Of a stretch of 10,299 nt of DNA, positions 1-4,578 are shown in pieces; within the stretch, counting starts at the first letter, position 1, and the number at the start of each line of letters is the position of its first letter. The position numbers and the translations under genes were made by a program. The stretch is from Alphaproteobacteria bacterium UBA3637 (GTDB lineage Bacteria > Pseudomonadota > Alphaproteobacteria > CAAHEQ01 > UBA3637), in NCBI GenBank assembly GCA_002373615.1, contig DFKU01000035.1, forward strand, positions 1 to 10,299, read 5' to 3'. A model generated the notes under the pieces. The model was not told the origin of the DNA and made no database searches. It was given only the letters and a program-made list of their open reading frames with translations.

Positions 1-966
1 CACTATGCACACGTTGACTGCCCGGGACACGCTGACTATGTGAAAAACATGATCACCGGTGCTGCCCAAATGGACGGTGCTATCTTGGTGGTGTCCGCTG
101 CTGATGGTCCTATGCCTCAAACACGTGAACACATCTTGCTCGCTCGTCAGGTCGGTGTGCCTGCCATCGTTGTTTTCTTGAACAAAATGGATATGGTGGA
201 TGATCCTGAATTGTTGGAATTGGTGGAACAAGAAGTCCGTGATTTGTTGTCCTCTTATCAATTCCCAGGGGATGAAATTCCTATCATCAAAGGTTCTGCT
301 AAAGTCGCTTTGGAAGGCGGAGATCCAAAAATGGGTCGTGATGCCATCATGGCTTTGATGGATGCAGTGGATAACTACATTCCTCAACCAGTGCGTCCTG
401 TGGACAAACCTTTCTTGATGCCAATCGAAGACGTGTTCTCCATCTCTGGCCGTGGTACAGTGGTGACCGGTCGTGTGGAACAAGGTGTCATCAAAGTCGG
501 TGAAGAAGTTGAAATCGTTGGTCTTCGTCCAACACAAAAAACAACCGTTACCGGTGTTGAAATGTTCCGTAAGTTGTTGGATCAAGGGGAAGCCGGTGAT
601 AACATCGGTGTGTTGCTCCGTGGTACAAAACGTGAAGAAGTTGAACGTGGTCAAGTTTTGGCTGCCCCCGGCACCATTACCCCACACACAGAATTTGAAG
701 CTCAATGCTACGTTCTGACAAAAGAAGAAGGTGGACGTCATACCCCATTCTTCACAAACTATCGTCCTCAATTCTACTTCCGTACAACTGACGTGACAGG
801 GACAATTGAATTGCCTGCCGGTACGGAAATGGTCATGCCTGGTGATAACACCACAATGACTGTGAAATTGATTGTGCCTGTGGCTATGGCTGAAGGTTTG
901 CGCTTCGCTATTCGTGAAGGCGGCCACACAGTCGGTGCTGGTACAGTGTCCAAGATTATCAAATAA
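1..966 (+). CDS. tuf: Elongation factor Tu, 5'-truncated by the window edge
   Basis: EF-Tu is the GTPase that carries aminoacyl-tRNA to the ribosomal A site. The reading frame is open from base 1, so about 321 residues are visible and roughly the first 70 (P-loop and switch I) lie outside the window. Visible are the G3 motif DCPGH near the start, the G4 motif NKMD and a G5-like GSAK, then domain 2 (FSISGRGTVVTGRVEQG) and domain 3 with GGRHTPFFTNYRPQFYFRTTDVTG, ending in VSKIIK. All three domains look intact. Arginine is mostly CGT, as expected of a highly expressed gene. A terminator follows 22 bases after the stop, so the gene ends its transcript. Identification is certain; whether this is the only tuf copy cannot be told. 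Confidence 0.99.
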   Translation, partial: HYAHVDCPGHADYVKNMITGAAQMDGAILVVSAADGPMPQTREHILLARQVGVPAIVVFLNKMDMVDDPELLELVEQEVRDLLSSYQFPGDEIPIIKGSAKVALEGGDPKMGRDAIMALMDAVDNYIPQPVRPVDKPFLMPIEDVFSISGRGTVVTGRVEQGVIKVGEEVEIVGLRPTQKTTVTGVEMFRKLLDQGEAGDNIGVLLRGTKREEVERGQVLAAPGTITPHTEFEAQCYVLTKEEGGRHTPFFTNYRPQFYFRTTDVTGTIELPAGTEMVMPGDNTTMTVKLIVPVAMAEGLRFAIREGGHTVGAGTVSKIIK

Positions 967-988
967 CCTTTGATAGTTTGAAAAAGGG

Positions 989-1016
989 TCCCTCGTCATT
1001 TGGCGGGGGATTTTTT
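989..1016 (+). terminator. Intrinsic terminator of tuf
   Basis: A 7-bp stem (TCCCTCG at 989-995 with CGGGGGA at 1004-1010, one G-T pair) and an 8-base loop are followed by six T. It lies 22 bases after the tuf stop and directly before the promoter of leader A. Confidence 0.9.
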
Positions 1017-1017
1017 G

Positions 1018-1046
1018 TTGCATTTTGTTTTAGTTTTGGCTATAAT
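1018..1046 (+). promoter_or_regulatory. Promoter of leader A and the SLOG gene
   Basis: TTGCAT (1018-1023), a 17-bp spacer and a perfect TATAAT (1041-1046). The predicted start is near G1053, the first base of a small hairpin. The -35 overlaps the end of the tuf terminator T-tract. Leaders B and C have the same TTGCA-type -35. Confidence 0.75.
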
Positions 1047-1052
1047 CAGACT

Positions 1053-1242
1053 GTCCTTTGGGACAGTGGGTTTGAAAGCCCTAAACCAGACTAAAGGGTA
1101 TATGCCCTTTAGTCGTTGTTCACTCAACATGTAAGGTTTTTCTTACTATCTATTGAGTGGATTTCTGCTGAATATATTGAATAGGCAGAACTATAGGTTT
1201 ATAGCTTTCAACGTCCACTCACTTTTAAAGTGAGTTTTTTTT
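1053..1242 (+). promoter_or_regulatory. Structured leader RNA A (riboswitch-like, unknown class)
   Basis: About 190 nt of non-coding RNA lies between a strong promoter and the SLOG gene. Seen by hand folding: a 5' hairpin (GTCC 1053-1056 with GGAC 1061-1064); a closing helix (TTGAAAGC 1072-1079 with GCTTTCAA 1204-1211, then TAAACC 1082-1087 with GGTTTA 1196-1201); and three enclosed hairpins, namely ACTAAAGGG 1090-1098 with CCCTTTAGT 1105-1113, CACTCAA 1121-1127 with TTGAGTG 1153-1159 (inner GTAAG/CTTAC), and TTCTGC 1163-1168 with GCAGAA 1185-1190. A terminator ends it, and only about 18 bases separate the T-run from the Shine-Dalgarno, too few for a second promoter. The downstream gene must therefore be read through this element. 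GTGG 1066-1069 can pair with CCAC 1215-1218, which competes with the terminator. Related to leader B (8513-8690). Confidence 0.75.
1217..1242 (+). terminator. Terminator hairpin of leader A, upstream of the SLOG gene
   Basis: ACTCACTT (1217-1224) pairs with AAGTGAGT (1228-1235), followed by a run of eight T (1235-1242). It stands between the promoter and the gene it serves, so it probably acts as an attenuator. Its 5' arm overlaps the CCAC that can pair with the leader's 5' end. Confidence 0.8.
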
Positions 1243-1272
1243 GTGTTAAGGAATGATAAAAGGAGTTGATTT

Positions 1273-1728
1273 ATGGGAAAAATATGTTCGTTTTTTGGGC
1301 ACGCAAATTTGGAAGGCAAAGCCTCAGAAATTGCCCCTCAATTGCGCCAAGTAATGGTTGATTTAATTAAAAATGGTGTCGATACTTTTTATGTGGGAAA
1401 TCACGGGGAGTTTGATATTTTGTCCAGCAAAATTGCTTGCAACCTGAAAACGCTTTATCCTGAAATTCAAGTCATTGTTGTTTTGTGCTATCCCAACGAA
1501 CTGCAATATTTAAAATGTTCTTTTACAGACTTTTTAATGCCCCCGGAAATTGTCGCAGCCCCAAAACGCGCCTGCATTGTGAAACGCAATCGCTGGGTGG
1601 TGGATCATTCAGATTTTATTGTCAGTTATATCAAATACCAAATCGGTGGCGCTTATGAAATCTGGCAATACGCCCAAAAATTAAAGAAAAAAATTGTAAA
1701 ACTTAACACGATAGCTGAAATCAAGTAA
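1273..1728 (+). CDS. SLOG-superfamily (DUF1273/YpsA-like) nucleotide-binding protein
   Basis: A 151-aa cytoplasmic protein with the Rossmann-like pattern of the SLOG/DUF1273 group (relatives of LOG and DprA, thought to bind nucleotides or nucleotide-derived ligands). Seen: CSFFGH near residues 5-10, the loop FYVGNHGEFD (39-48), a hydrophobic strand VIVVLCY (67-73), the family-like segment PKRACIVKRNRW (97-108), HSDFIVSYI (112-120), and GGA (125-127) before a final helix. It is slightly shorter than the roughly 180-aa YpsA proteins. The start at 1273 is set by AAAGGAG at 1259-1265. The gene has no promoter of its own after the attenuator, so its expression should depend on leader A. The fold assignment is fairly firm; the ligand and role are unknown. 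Confidence 0.85.
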   Translation: MGKICSFFGHANLEGKASEIAPQLRQVMVDLIKNGVDTFYVGNHGEFDILSSKIACNLKTLYPEIQVIVVLCYPNELQYLKCSFTDFLMPPEIVAAPKRACIVKRNRWVVDHSDFIVSYIKYQIGGAYEIWQYAQKLKKKIVKLNTIAEIK

Positions 1729-1734
1729 AAGGGC

Positions 1735-1763
1735 TTGACAGCAAGGGATAAATGTGGTATAAT
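1735..1763 (+). promoter_or_regulatory. Promoter of tRNA-fMet
   Basis: Perfect TTGACA (1735-1740), 17-bp spacer and perfect TATAAT (1758-1763), just after the stop of the SLOG gene. It is the strongest-looking plus-strand promoter in the window. Confidence 0.9.
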
Positions 1764-1781
1764 GTTGTCCTACAATCTGAG

Positions 1782-1859
1782 CGCGGGGTAGAGCAGTCCG
1801 GTAGCTTGCCAGGCTCATAACCTGGAGGTCATGTGGTTCAAATCCCATCCCCGCAACCA
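1782..1859 (+). tRNA. Initiator tRNA-fMet (anticodon CAT), with an extra base in the T-stem
   Basis: The acceptor stem CGCGGGG/CCCCGCA has the C1-A72 mismatch typical of bacterial initiator tRNAs, and CCA is encoded (1857-1859). The D arm is GAGC/GCTT. The anticodon stem is CCAGG/CCTGG with loop CTCATAA. The variable loop is AGGTC and the T loop TTCAAAT (1837-1843). The T-stem reads ATGTGG (1831-1836) against CCCAT (1844-1848): five pairs form only if T1834 is bulged out. The gene is 78 nt including CCA, one more than the usual 77. It has its own promoter and terminator and so is a single-gene unit. Confidence 0.95.
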
Positions 1860-1867
1860 CTAAACAC

Positions 1868-1895
1868 AAGTCGTCTAACAAGGCGACTTTTTCTT
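1868..1895 (+). terminator. Terminator of tRNA-fMet
   Basis: AAGTCG (1868-1873) pairs with CGACTT (1884-1889), followed by a T-rich tract to about 1895. It starts nine bases after the CCA end. Confidence 0.75.
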
Positions 1896-1913
1896 TATTT
1901 TTCAAGCACTTAT

Positions 1914-1970
1914 AAAAGTTCGAATGTTGAAAGGCAAAAAACAGCCATTTTCTTGAATTTACGAACTTTT
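1914..1970. repeat. Inverted repeat R1 (AAAAGTTCG ... CGAACTTTT)
   Basis: Perfect 9-bp arms at 1914-1922 and 1962-1970 enclose about 39 bases with a further weak stem (GAAAGGC/GCC-TTTTC). A related element, R2, lies at 2645-2712 and starts with the same AAAAGTTCGAA. The pair brackets the gene-poor stretch after the tRNA. No function is evident. Confidence 0.6.
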
Positions 1971-2005
1971 AAGACGAAAAATCCTTTAAAATCAATGTAG
2001 GCAGT

Positions 2006-2031
2006 CTGGGAAGCAAAAAAGTCAATCCCAG
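2006..2031. repeat. Short hairpin CTGGGA/TCCCAG
   Basis: Perfect 6-bp arms at 2006-2011 and 2026-2031 with a 14-base A-rich loop. No T-run follows on either strand, so it is not an obvious terminator. It lies downstream of the minus-strand 64-aa gene. Confidence 0.4.
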
Positions 2032-2092
2032 GAATTTGCAATAATTTTCTTAAATTTTAAATAAAGCGAAATGAGTAAAAAAATCCCGAAAT

Positions 2093-2287
2093 TCAATGTC
2101 GAGAGTCGGTCGGCCCCGGCCTATTTGCTCCGCGCGCTAAAAATATCCTATAAGCTCTTTCTTGTTTAGCTTCAACACCGCCGTATGATTTTTGAGCCAA
2201 CCTTTTTAGAAAAGGAGTTTTTGCTTCCCTTTCTAGTTTAGCTTGTTTTGTGTTTTCATCTACCGCTTGTTGTACAGTATATTCCAT
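2093..2287 (-). CDS. Small hypothetical protein, 64 aa
   Basis: An unrecognised, charged, soluble small protein: MEYTVQQAVDENTKQAKLE at the start, a lysine- and arginine-rich middle, and an odd GC-rich tail ending NRPGPTDSRH. The ATG at 2287 is preferred over the in-frame TTG at 2293 because AAAGGAG stands 6 bases before it. A candidate promoter upstream (TTGCTT-17-TACATT) supports expression. The first half is predicted helical; there is no signal peptide or membrane segment. The last third falls in the GC-rich patch at about 2099-2136, which differs sharply from the AT-rich surroundings, so the C-terminus may be read-through into an unrelated element. On the other strand the same patch holds a 32-codon frame (2071-2169). 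Function unknown. Confidence 0.6.
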   Translation of the reverse strand: MEYTVQQAVDENTKQAKLEREAKTPFLKRLAQKSYGGVEAKQERAYRIFLARGANRPGPTDSRH

Positions 2288-2321
2288 ACCCAACTCCTTT
2301 CAAAAATTTCTCTTCAAAAGA

Positions 2322-2350
2322 AATGTACTAGAAAAAATTTAGGAAAGCAA
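2322..2350 (-). promoter_or_regulatory. Promoter of the 64-aa gene
   Basis: On the minus strand: TTGCTT (2350-2345), 17-bp spacer, TACATT (2327-2322). The start would be near 2315, leaving a leader of about 28 nt before the ATG at 2287. Confidence 0.5.
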
Positions 2351-2431
2351 GACTTTTTTATAAAAAATCCATATATCTTTAAAAAAATGGTCTTTCAGTT
2401 CGTGAATTGCGCACTGTGCCCAACCAAAAAG

Positions 2432-2467
2432 AAAAATGTCCCGTTTATCGGGGCGTTTTTGTTTTTT
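2432..2467 (+). terminator. Intrinsic terminator, upstream transcript unknown
   Basis: GTCCCG (2438-2443) pairs with CGGGGC (2449-2454), extended by A-tract/T-tract pairing, then T-rich to 2467. No recognisable plus-strand gene lies directly upstream. Confidence 0.65.
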
Positions 2468-2509
2468 TATGGGGTGGGGGTGAACCACAGGTTCGGCCAC
2501 TGCGTAAAT

Positions 2510-2534
2510 AAAAAATGCCCAGTGAGCATTTTTT
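2510..2534. terminator. Probable bidirectional terminator
   Basis: A perfect 9-bp inverted repeat, AAAAAATGC (2510-2518) and GCATTTTTT (2526-2534), with a 7-base loop. A-tract and T-tract flanks make it usable on both strands. Confidence 0.65.
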
Positions 2535-2601
2535 ATGTGCCAAGCAATGAGACACTATGAATCCAAGTGGTAACGCCGGGTGAATAGATGTCGGAATTGA
2601 C

Positions 2602-2630
2602 AAAGCCACCTGAAACGATGGCTTTTTTCT
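2602..2630 (+). terminator. Intrinsic terminator, upstream transcript unknown
   Basis: AAAGCCA (2602-2608) pairs with TGGCTTT (2619-2625), with T continuing to 2628. It follows an unassigned 65-base segment after the bidirectional terminator. Confidence 0.65.
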
Positions 2631-2644
2631 TTAGTTACAAGGCC

Positions 2645-2712
2645 TTTTAAAAGTTCGAAACTGGAAATTCGAAAAATGGATGTAAAATCACGAGTTTCGG
2701 ACTATTTTAAAA
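2645..2712. repeat. Inverted repeat R2, related to R1
   Basis: An imperfect inverted repeat: CGAAACT (2656-2662) pairs with AGTTTCG (2693-2699), continuing outward through GT/AC to AAAA/TTTT. It shares AAAAGTTCGAA with R1 at 1914. Its right arm overlaps the end of the possible gene relic at 2702. Confidence 0.5.
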
Positions 2713-2888
2713 ATTTCAAATAAGATTTTTTCCAATCAGGACGCGTCCCATCTTTTCTTTTAGGATTCATACTGCCAAAAAGGTATTTTGGATCATTTAA
2801 AACCTCTATTTTTATAACTTCTGATTTTTTAATATTCCAGATACACGCTTGCCACACATTTGACTTTAAATCAAATATCCGAGACCAT
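2702..2888 (-). pseudogene. Possible small gene with a broken start (about 61 codons)
   Basis: The minus-strand frame encodes protein-like sequence (SRIFDLKSNVWQACIWN, then EVLNDPKYLFGSMNPKRKD, ending YLKFLK), but no credible in-frame start with a ribosome binding site was found. A good promoter (TTGACA-17-TAAAAT, 2926-2898) would start transcription near 2891. The first ATG in that RNA, at 2888, is one base out of frame and stops after five codons. Losing one base just after that ATG would restore a 61-aa protein. It is therefore either a frameshifted relic, a sequencing error or a chance open frame. The family is not recognised. Confidence 0.35.
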
Positions 2889-2897
2889 GTTTTTTTT

Positions 2898-2926
2898 ATT
2901 TTATTAAATACCTTGTAATTTGTCAA
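2898..2926 (-). promoter_or_regulatory. Minus-strand promoter upstream of the possible relic
   Basis: Perfect TTGACA (2926-2921), 17-bp spacer, TAAAAT (2903-2898). Predicted transcription start near 2891, three bases before an ATG. Confidence 0.55.
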
Positions 2927-2949
2927 CAAGATTCTTTAATTCTTGTATC

Positions 2950-2978
2950 TTGCTTTTAGGGGTATTTTCGGGTATAAT
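2950..2978 (+). promoter_or_regulatory. Promoter of obg
   Basis: TTGCTT (2950-2955), 17-bp spacer, perfect TATAAT (2973-2978). The predicted start near 2985 gives a leader of only about 16 nt carrying the Shine-Dalgarno. Confidence 0.75.
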
Positions 2979-3000
2979 AAGTCCAACAAAGGAGCCAAAA

Positions 3001-3984
3001 ATGAAGTTTTTAGATGAAGCCAAAATTTATATCAAAGCCGGGGATGGTGGGAATGGTGCCAAGTCCTTTCGCCGTGAAAAATTCATTGAATTTGGTGGCC
3101 CTGACGGAGGAAACGGGGGCGCCGGTGGGGATGTTGTTTTTGTGGCGCAAGATAACTTAAATACCTTGATTGATTTTCGGTATCAGCAACACTTTAAGGC
3201 TGAAAAGGGGCACCCCGGGGCGGGCGCCAATCGGACAGGTGCCAAAGGGGAAGACTTGATTATCAAAGTGCCTGTCGGGACTCAAATCGTGGCCGAAGAT
3301 GGCAAAACAGTTTTAATCGATATGTTAGAGGTAGGGCAAACCTTTACCGCTGCCCGTGGTGGTCGTGGGGGCAGGGGAAATAACTTCTTCAAAACCTCCA
3401 CCAACCAAGCGCCTGAATTTGCCGAAGAGGGGGGGGAAGGCGAAGAATTGTGGGTATGGCTTCGCCTGAAATTGATTGCTGATGTGGGCTTTGTGGGGTT
3501 GCCGAATGCAGGAAAATCCACTTTGTTGACAGCCTTGACACGCGCGCGTCCCAAAATTGCAGATTACCCCTTTACGACGATCCACCCGAATTTGGGGGTG
3601 GCTGATGTGGATGGGCGTGATGTGATTTTGGCAGACATTCCGGGACTCATTGAAGGGGCGCATGAAGGCACAGGCCTTGGTATTCACTTTTTAAAGCATG
3701 TGGAACGGTGTCGTGTACTCATTCATTTAATTGATGCGACGGCCGAAAAAGTGGGGGAAAGCTATAAAACTATTCGTAAAGAATTGGAGGCCTATAGTCC
3801 GGAGTTGGCGGCAAAACCCGAAATTGTTGCCCTCAATAAATGCGATAGTTTAACGCCCGAAGAAATCAAGAAAAAGATGACCTCTTTAAAGCGTGTGGCT
3901 AAAAAAACGCCTTTTGCGATTTCGGCCGTTGCCCACCAAGGCACGAAGGAATTGATGCGTGCCGTTATCCCGTATTTAAAATAA
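3001..3984 (+). CDS. obg: GTPase Obg/CgtA
   Basis: Obg is an essential GTPase that helps mature the large ribosomal subunit and links ribosome state to growth and stress. The 327-aa protein has the glycine-rich Obg fold (about 1-155, with AGDGGNGAKSFRREKFIEFG and ARGGRGGRGN) and a G domain with P-loop GLPNAGKS (166-173), switch region TTIHPNLG, G3 DIPG (212-215), G4 NKCD (279-282) and G5 near SAV (308-310). There is no C-terminal OCT domain after the G domain. The start at 3001 follows AAAGGAG; an upstream in-frame extension to 2920 would run through the promoter and is rejected. A small gene follows 9 bases after the stop, probably in the same operon. Confidence 0.97.
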   Translation: MKFLDEAKIYIKAGDGGNGAKSFRREKFIEFGGPDGGNGGAGGDVVFVAQDNLNTLIDFRYQQHFKAEKGHPGAGANRTGAKGEDLIIKVPVGTQIVAEDGKTVLIDMLEVGQTFTAARGGRGGRGNNFFKTSTNQAPEFAEEGGEGEELWVWLRLKLIADVGFVGLPNAGKSTLLTALTRARPKIADYPFTTIHPNLGVADVDGRDVILADIPGLIEGAHEGTGLGIHFLKHVERCRVLIHLIDATAEKVGESYKTIRKELEAYSPELAAKPEIVALNKCDSLTPEEIKKKMTSLKRVAKKTPFAISAVAHQGTKELMRAVIPYLK

Positions 3985-3993
3985 GGAGCTACA

Positions 3994-4185
3994 ATGGAAA
4001 AATCAATTTTAGATGATTATTTTGAAAAATCCGAATTTAAGGGGCGGGTTTGTGATTCTCCTGAAGAAATTGCAGAGATGGAAGAAATGAACCAAAAAAT
4101 GAGAAAGGTTGTTCGGGAATATAACCATAAACACGCTCTATCGGTATGCGCGGCGCGTCGTATGATTTTGGACAGATCCCGTTAA
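3994..4185 (+). CDS. Small hypothetical protein, 63 aa, in operon with obg
   Basis: An acidic-then-basic soluble protein of 63 aa (start MEKSILDDYFEKSEFKGR, then EEIAEMEEMNQKMRKVVREY, end RRMILDRSR). It is likely mostly helical, with no signal peptide or membrane segment. AAGGAG lies 6 bases before the ATG. It follows obg by 9 bases and so should be co-transcribed with it. Its stop shares the TTAA at 4182-4185 with the stop of the convergent ASCH gene, with no room for a terminator. The family is not recognised. Confidence 0.7.
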   Translation: MEKSILDDYFEKSEFKGRVCDSPEEIAEMEEMNQKMRKVVREYNHKHALSVCAARRMILDRSR

Positions 4186-4514
4186 ATCCGTTTAATCTCT
4201 ATCCCGACCACGCCATATTTTTGTTGATTTTCGGGGGTATAAAATTCCTGCAAACAATCTATTAATTCTTCTTTGGTGGAAAATCCGGCTTGTTGGGGTT
4301 GAATCATATCACATAATTTATCAAAATTTGGAGCGCGATGCAAAGCAACCACCTGCGCCACGAATGTATCGTTCGGATCAGATAAGTCCGAAAAAGTAAT
4401 GCTGTCCCCCACTTTAATCAGTTGGCGCTTTTCGTCCCAGAGCCTTAATTCAATGGTTTTAGTACCCTTTTTTAAAAGTTGATAATATTTTGTTTGAACC
4501 TTCATTGTATGCAT
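4182..4514 (-). CDS. ASCH (PUA-like) domain protein
   Basis: A 110-aa protein with the ASCH signature: an N-terminal strand-helix MKVQTKYYQLLKKG, then KKGTKTIELRL (15-25), DEKRQLIKVGDSITF (27-41), and a late GVVGIEI strand. ASCH domains resemble the PUA fold and are thought to bind RNA or modified nucleosides; some members, such as YqfB, are amidohydrolases acting on N4-acetylcytidine. The conserved K19-T20 and E22 positions are compatible, but the activity is not proven by sequence alone. AAGGAGG lies 4 bases before the ATG at 4514. The gene is divergent from the GNAT gene, with overlapping promoters, and convergent with the obg operon. Confidence 0.85.
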   Translation of the reverse strand: MHTMKVQTKYYQLLKKGTKTIELRLWDEKRQLIKVGDSITFSDLSDPNDTFVAQVVALHRAPNFDKLCDMIQPQQAGFSTKEELIDCLQEFYTPENQQKYGVVGIEIKRI

Positions 4515-4523
4515 GGTGCCTCC

Positions 4524-4552
4524 TTGATAAAAAAGAAAATTTCTTGTATACT
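4524..4552 (+). promoter_or_regulatory. Promoter of the GNAT gene
   Basis: TTGATA (4524-4529), 17-bp spacer, TATACT (4547-4552). Predicted start near 4559, leaving about 14 nt of leader. Its -10 overlaps the -10 of the opposite promoter by three bases. Confidence 0.7.
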
Positions 4553-4578
4553 ATATATCAAGGTGGTTGATTATGCAA
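4550..4578 (-). promoter_or_regulatory. Promoter of the ASCH gene
   Basis: On the minus strand: TTGCAT (4578-4573), 17-bp spacer, TATAGT (4555-4550). The -35 coincides with the start codon of the GNAT gene (ATGCAA on the plus strand). Predicted start near 4543, leader about 28 nt. Confidence 0.65.

Larger units (their letters stand above)
2351..2640. other. Gene-free stretch with three terminator-like hairpins
   Basis: No frame here has a credible start with a ribosome binding site. The stretch contains three strong hairpins with T-runs (listed separately), the hairpin GAACC-ACA-GGTTC at about 2482-2494, and an unassigned segment of about 65 bases (2536-2600) between the second and third terminators. 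It may hold small RNAs or the remains of a lost gene cluster next to the tRNA. Confidence 0.5.

Noticed and set aside
1047..1245. Leader A as 6S RNA, a group I intron or a cobalamin riboswitch
   Set aside because: 6S would be one long hairpin with a central bubble and would not occur as several diverged copies before genes. AGACTAAAGGG resembles a group I intron core segment but is just one arm of a perfect hairpin. No B12-box-like GCCACTG or other known aptamer core is seen in A, B or C.
1681..1905. Minus-strand frame across the tRNA, and other shadow frames inside tuf, obg, the barrel and prepilin genes
   Set aside because: They lie antisense to or out of frame with strongly supported genes and lack ribosome binding sites.
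2071..2169. 32-codon plus-strand frame as a gene
   Set aside because: Only a weak AAAGCG precedes it, it overlaps the minus-strand gene with a better promoter and ribosome binding site, and it crosses the odd GC-rich patch. Kept only as a finding.
2243..2560. Plus-strand open frame of 105 codons
   Set aside because: No Shine-Dalgarno; it starts inside the opposite gene and runs through two terminator hairpins, with low-complexity residues.
2920..3000. Longer N-terminus for Obg
   Set aside because: The extension would be translated from the promoter region (TATAAT at 2973); the ATG at 3001 has a good Shine-Dalgarno and matches the usual Obg start.
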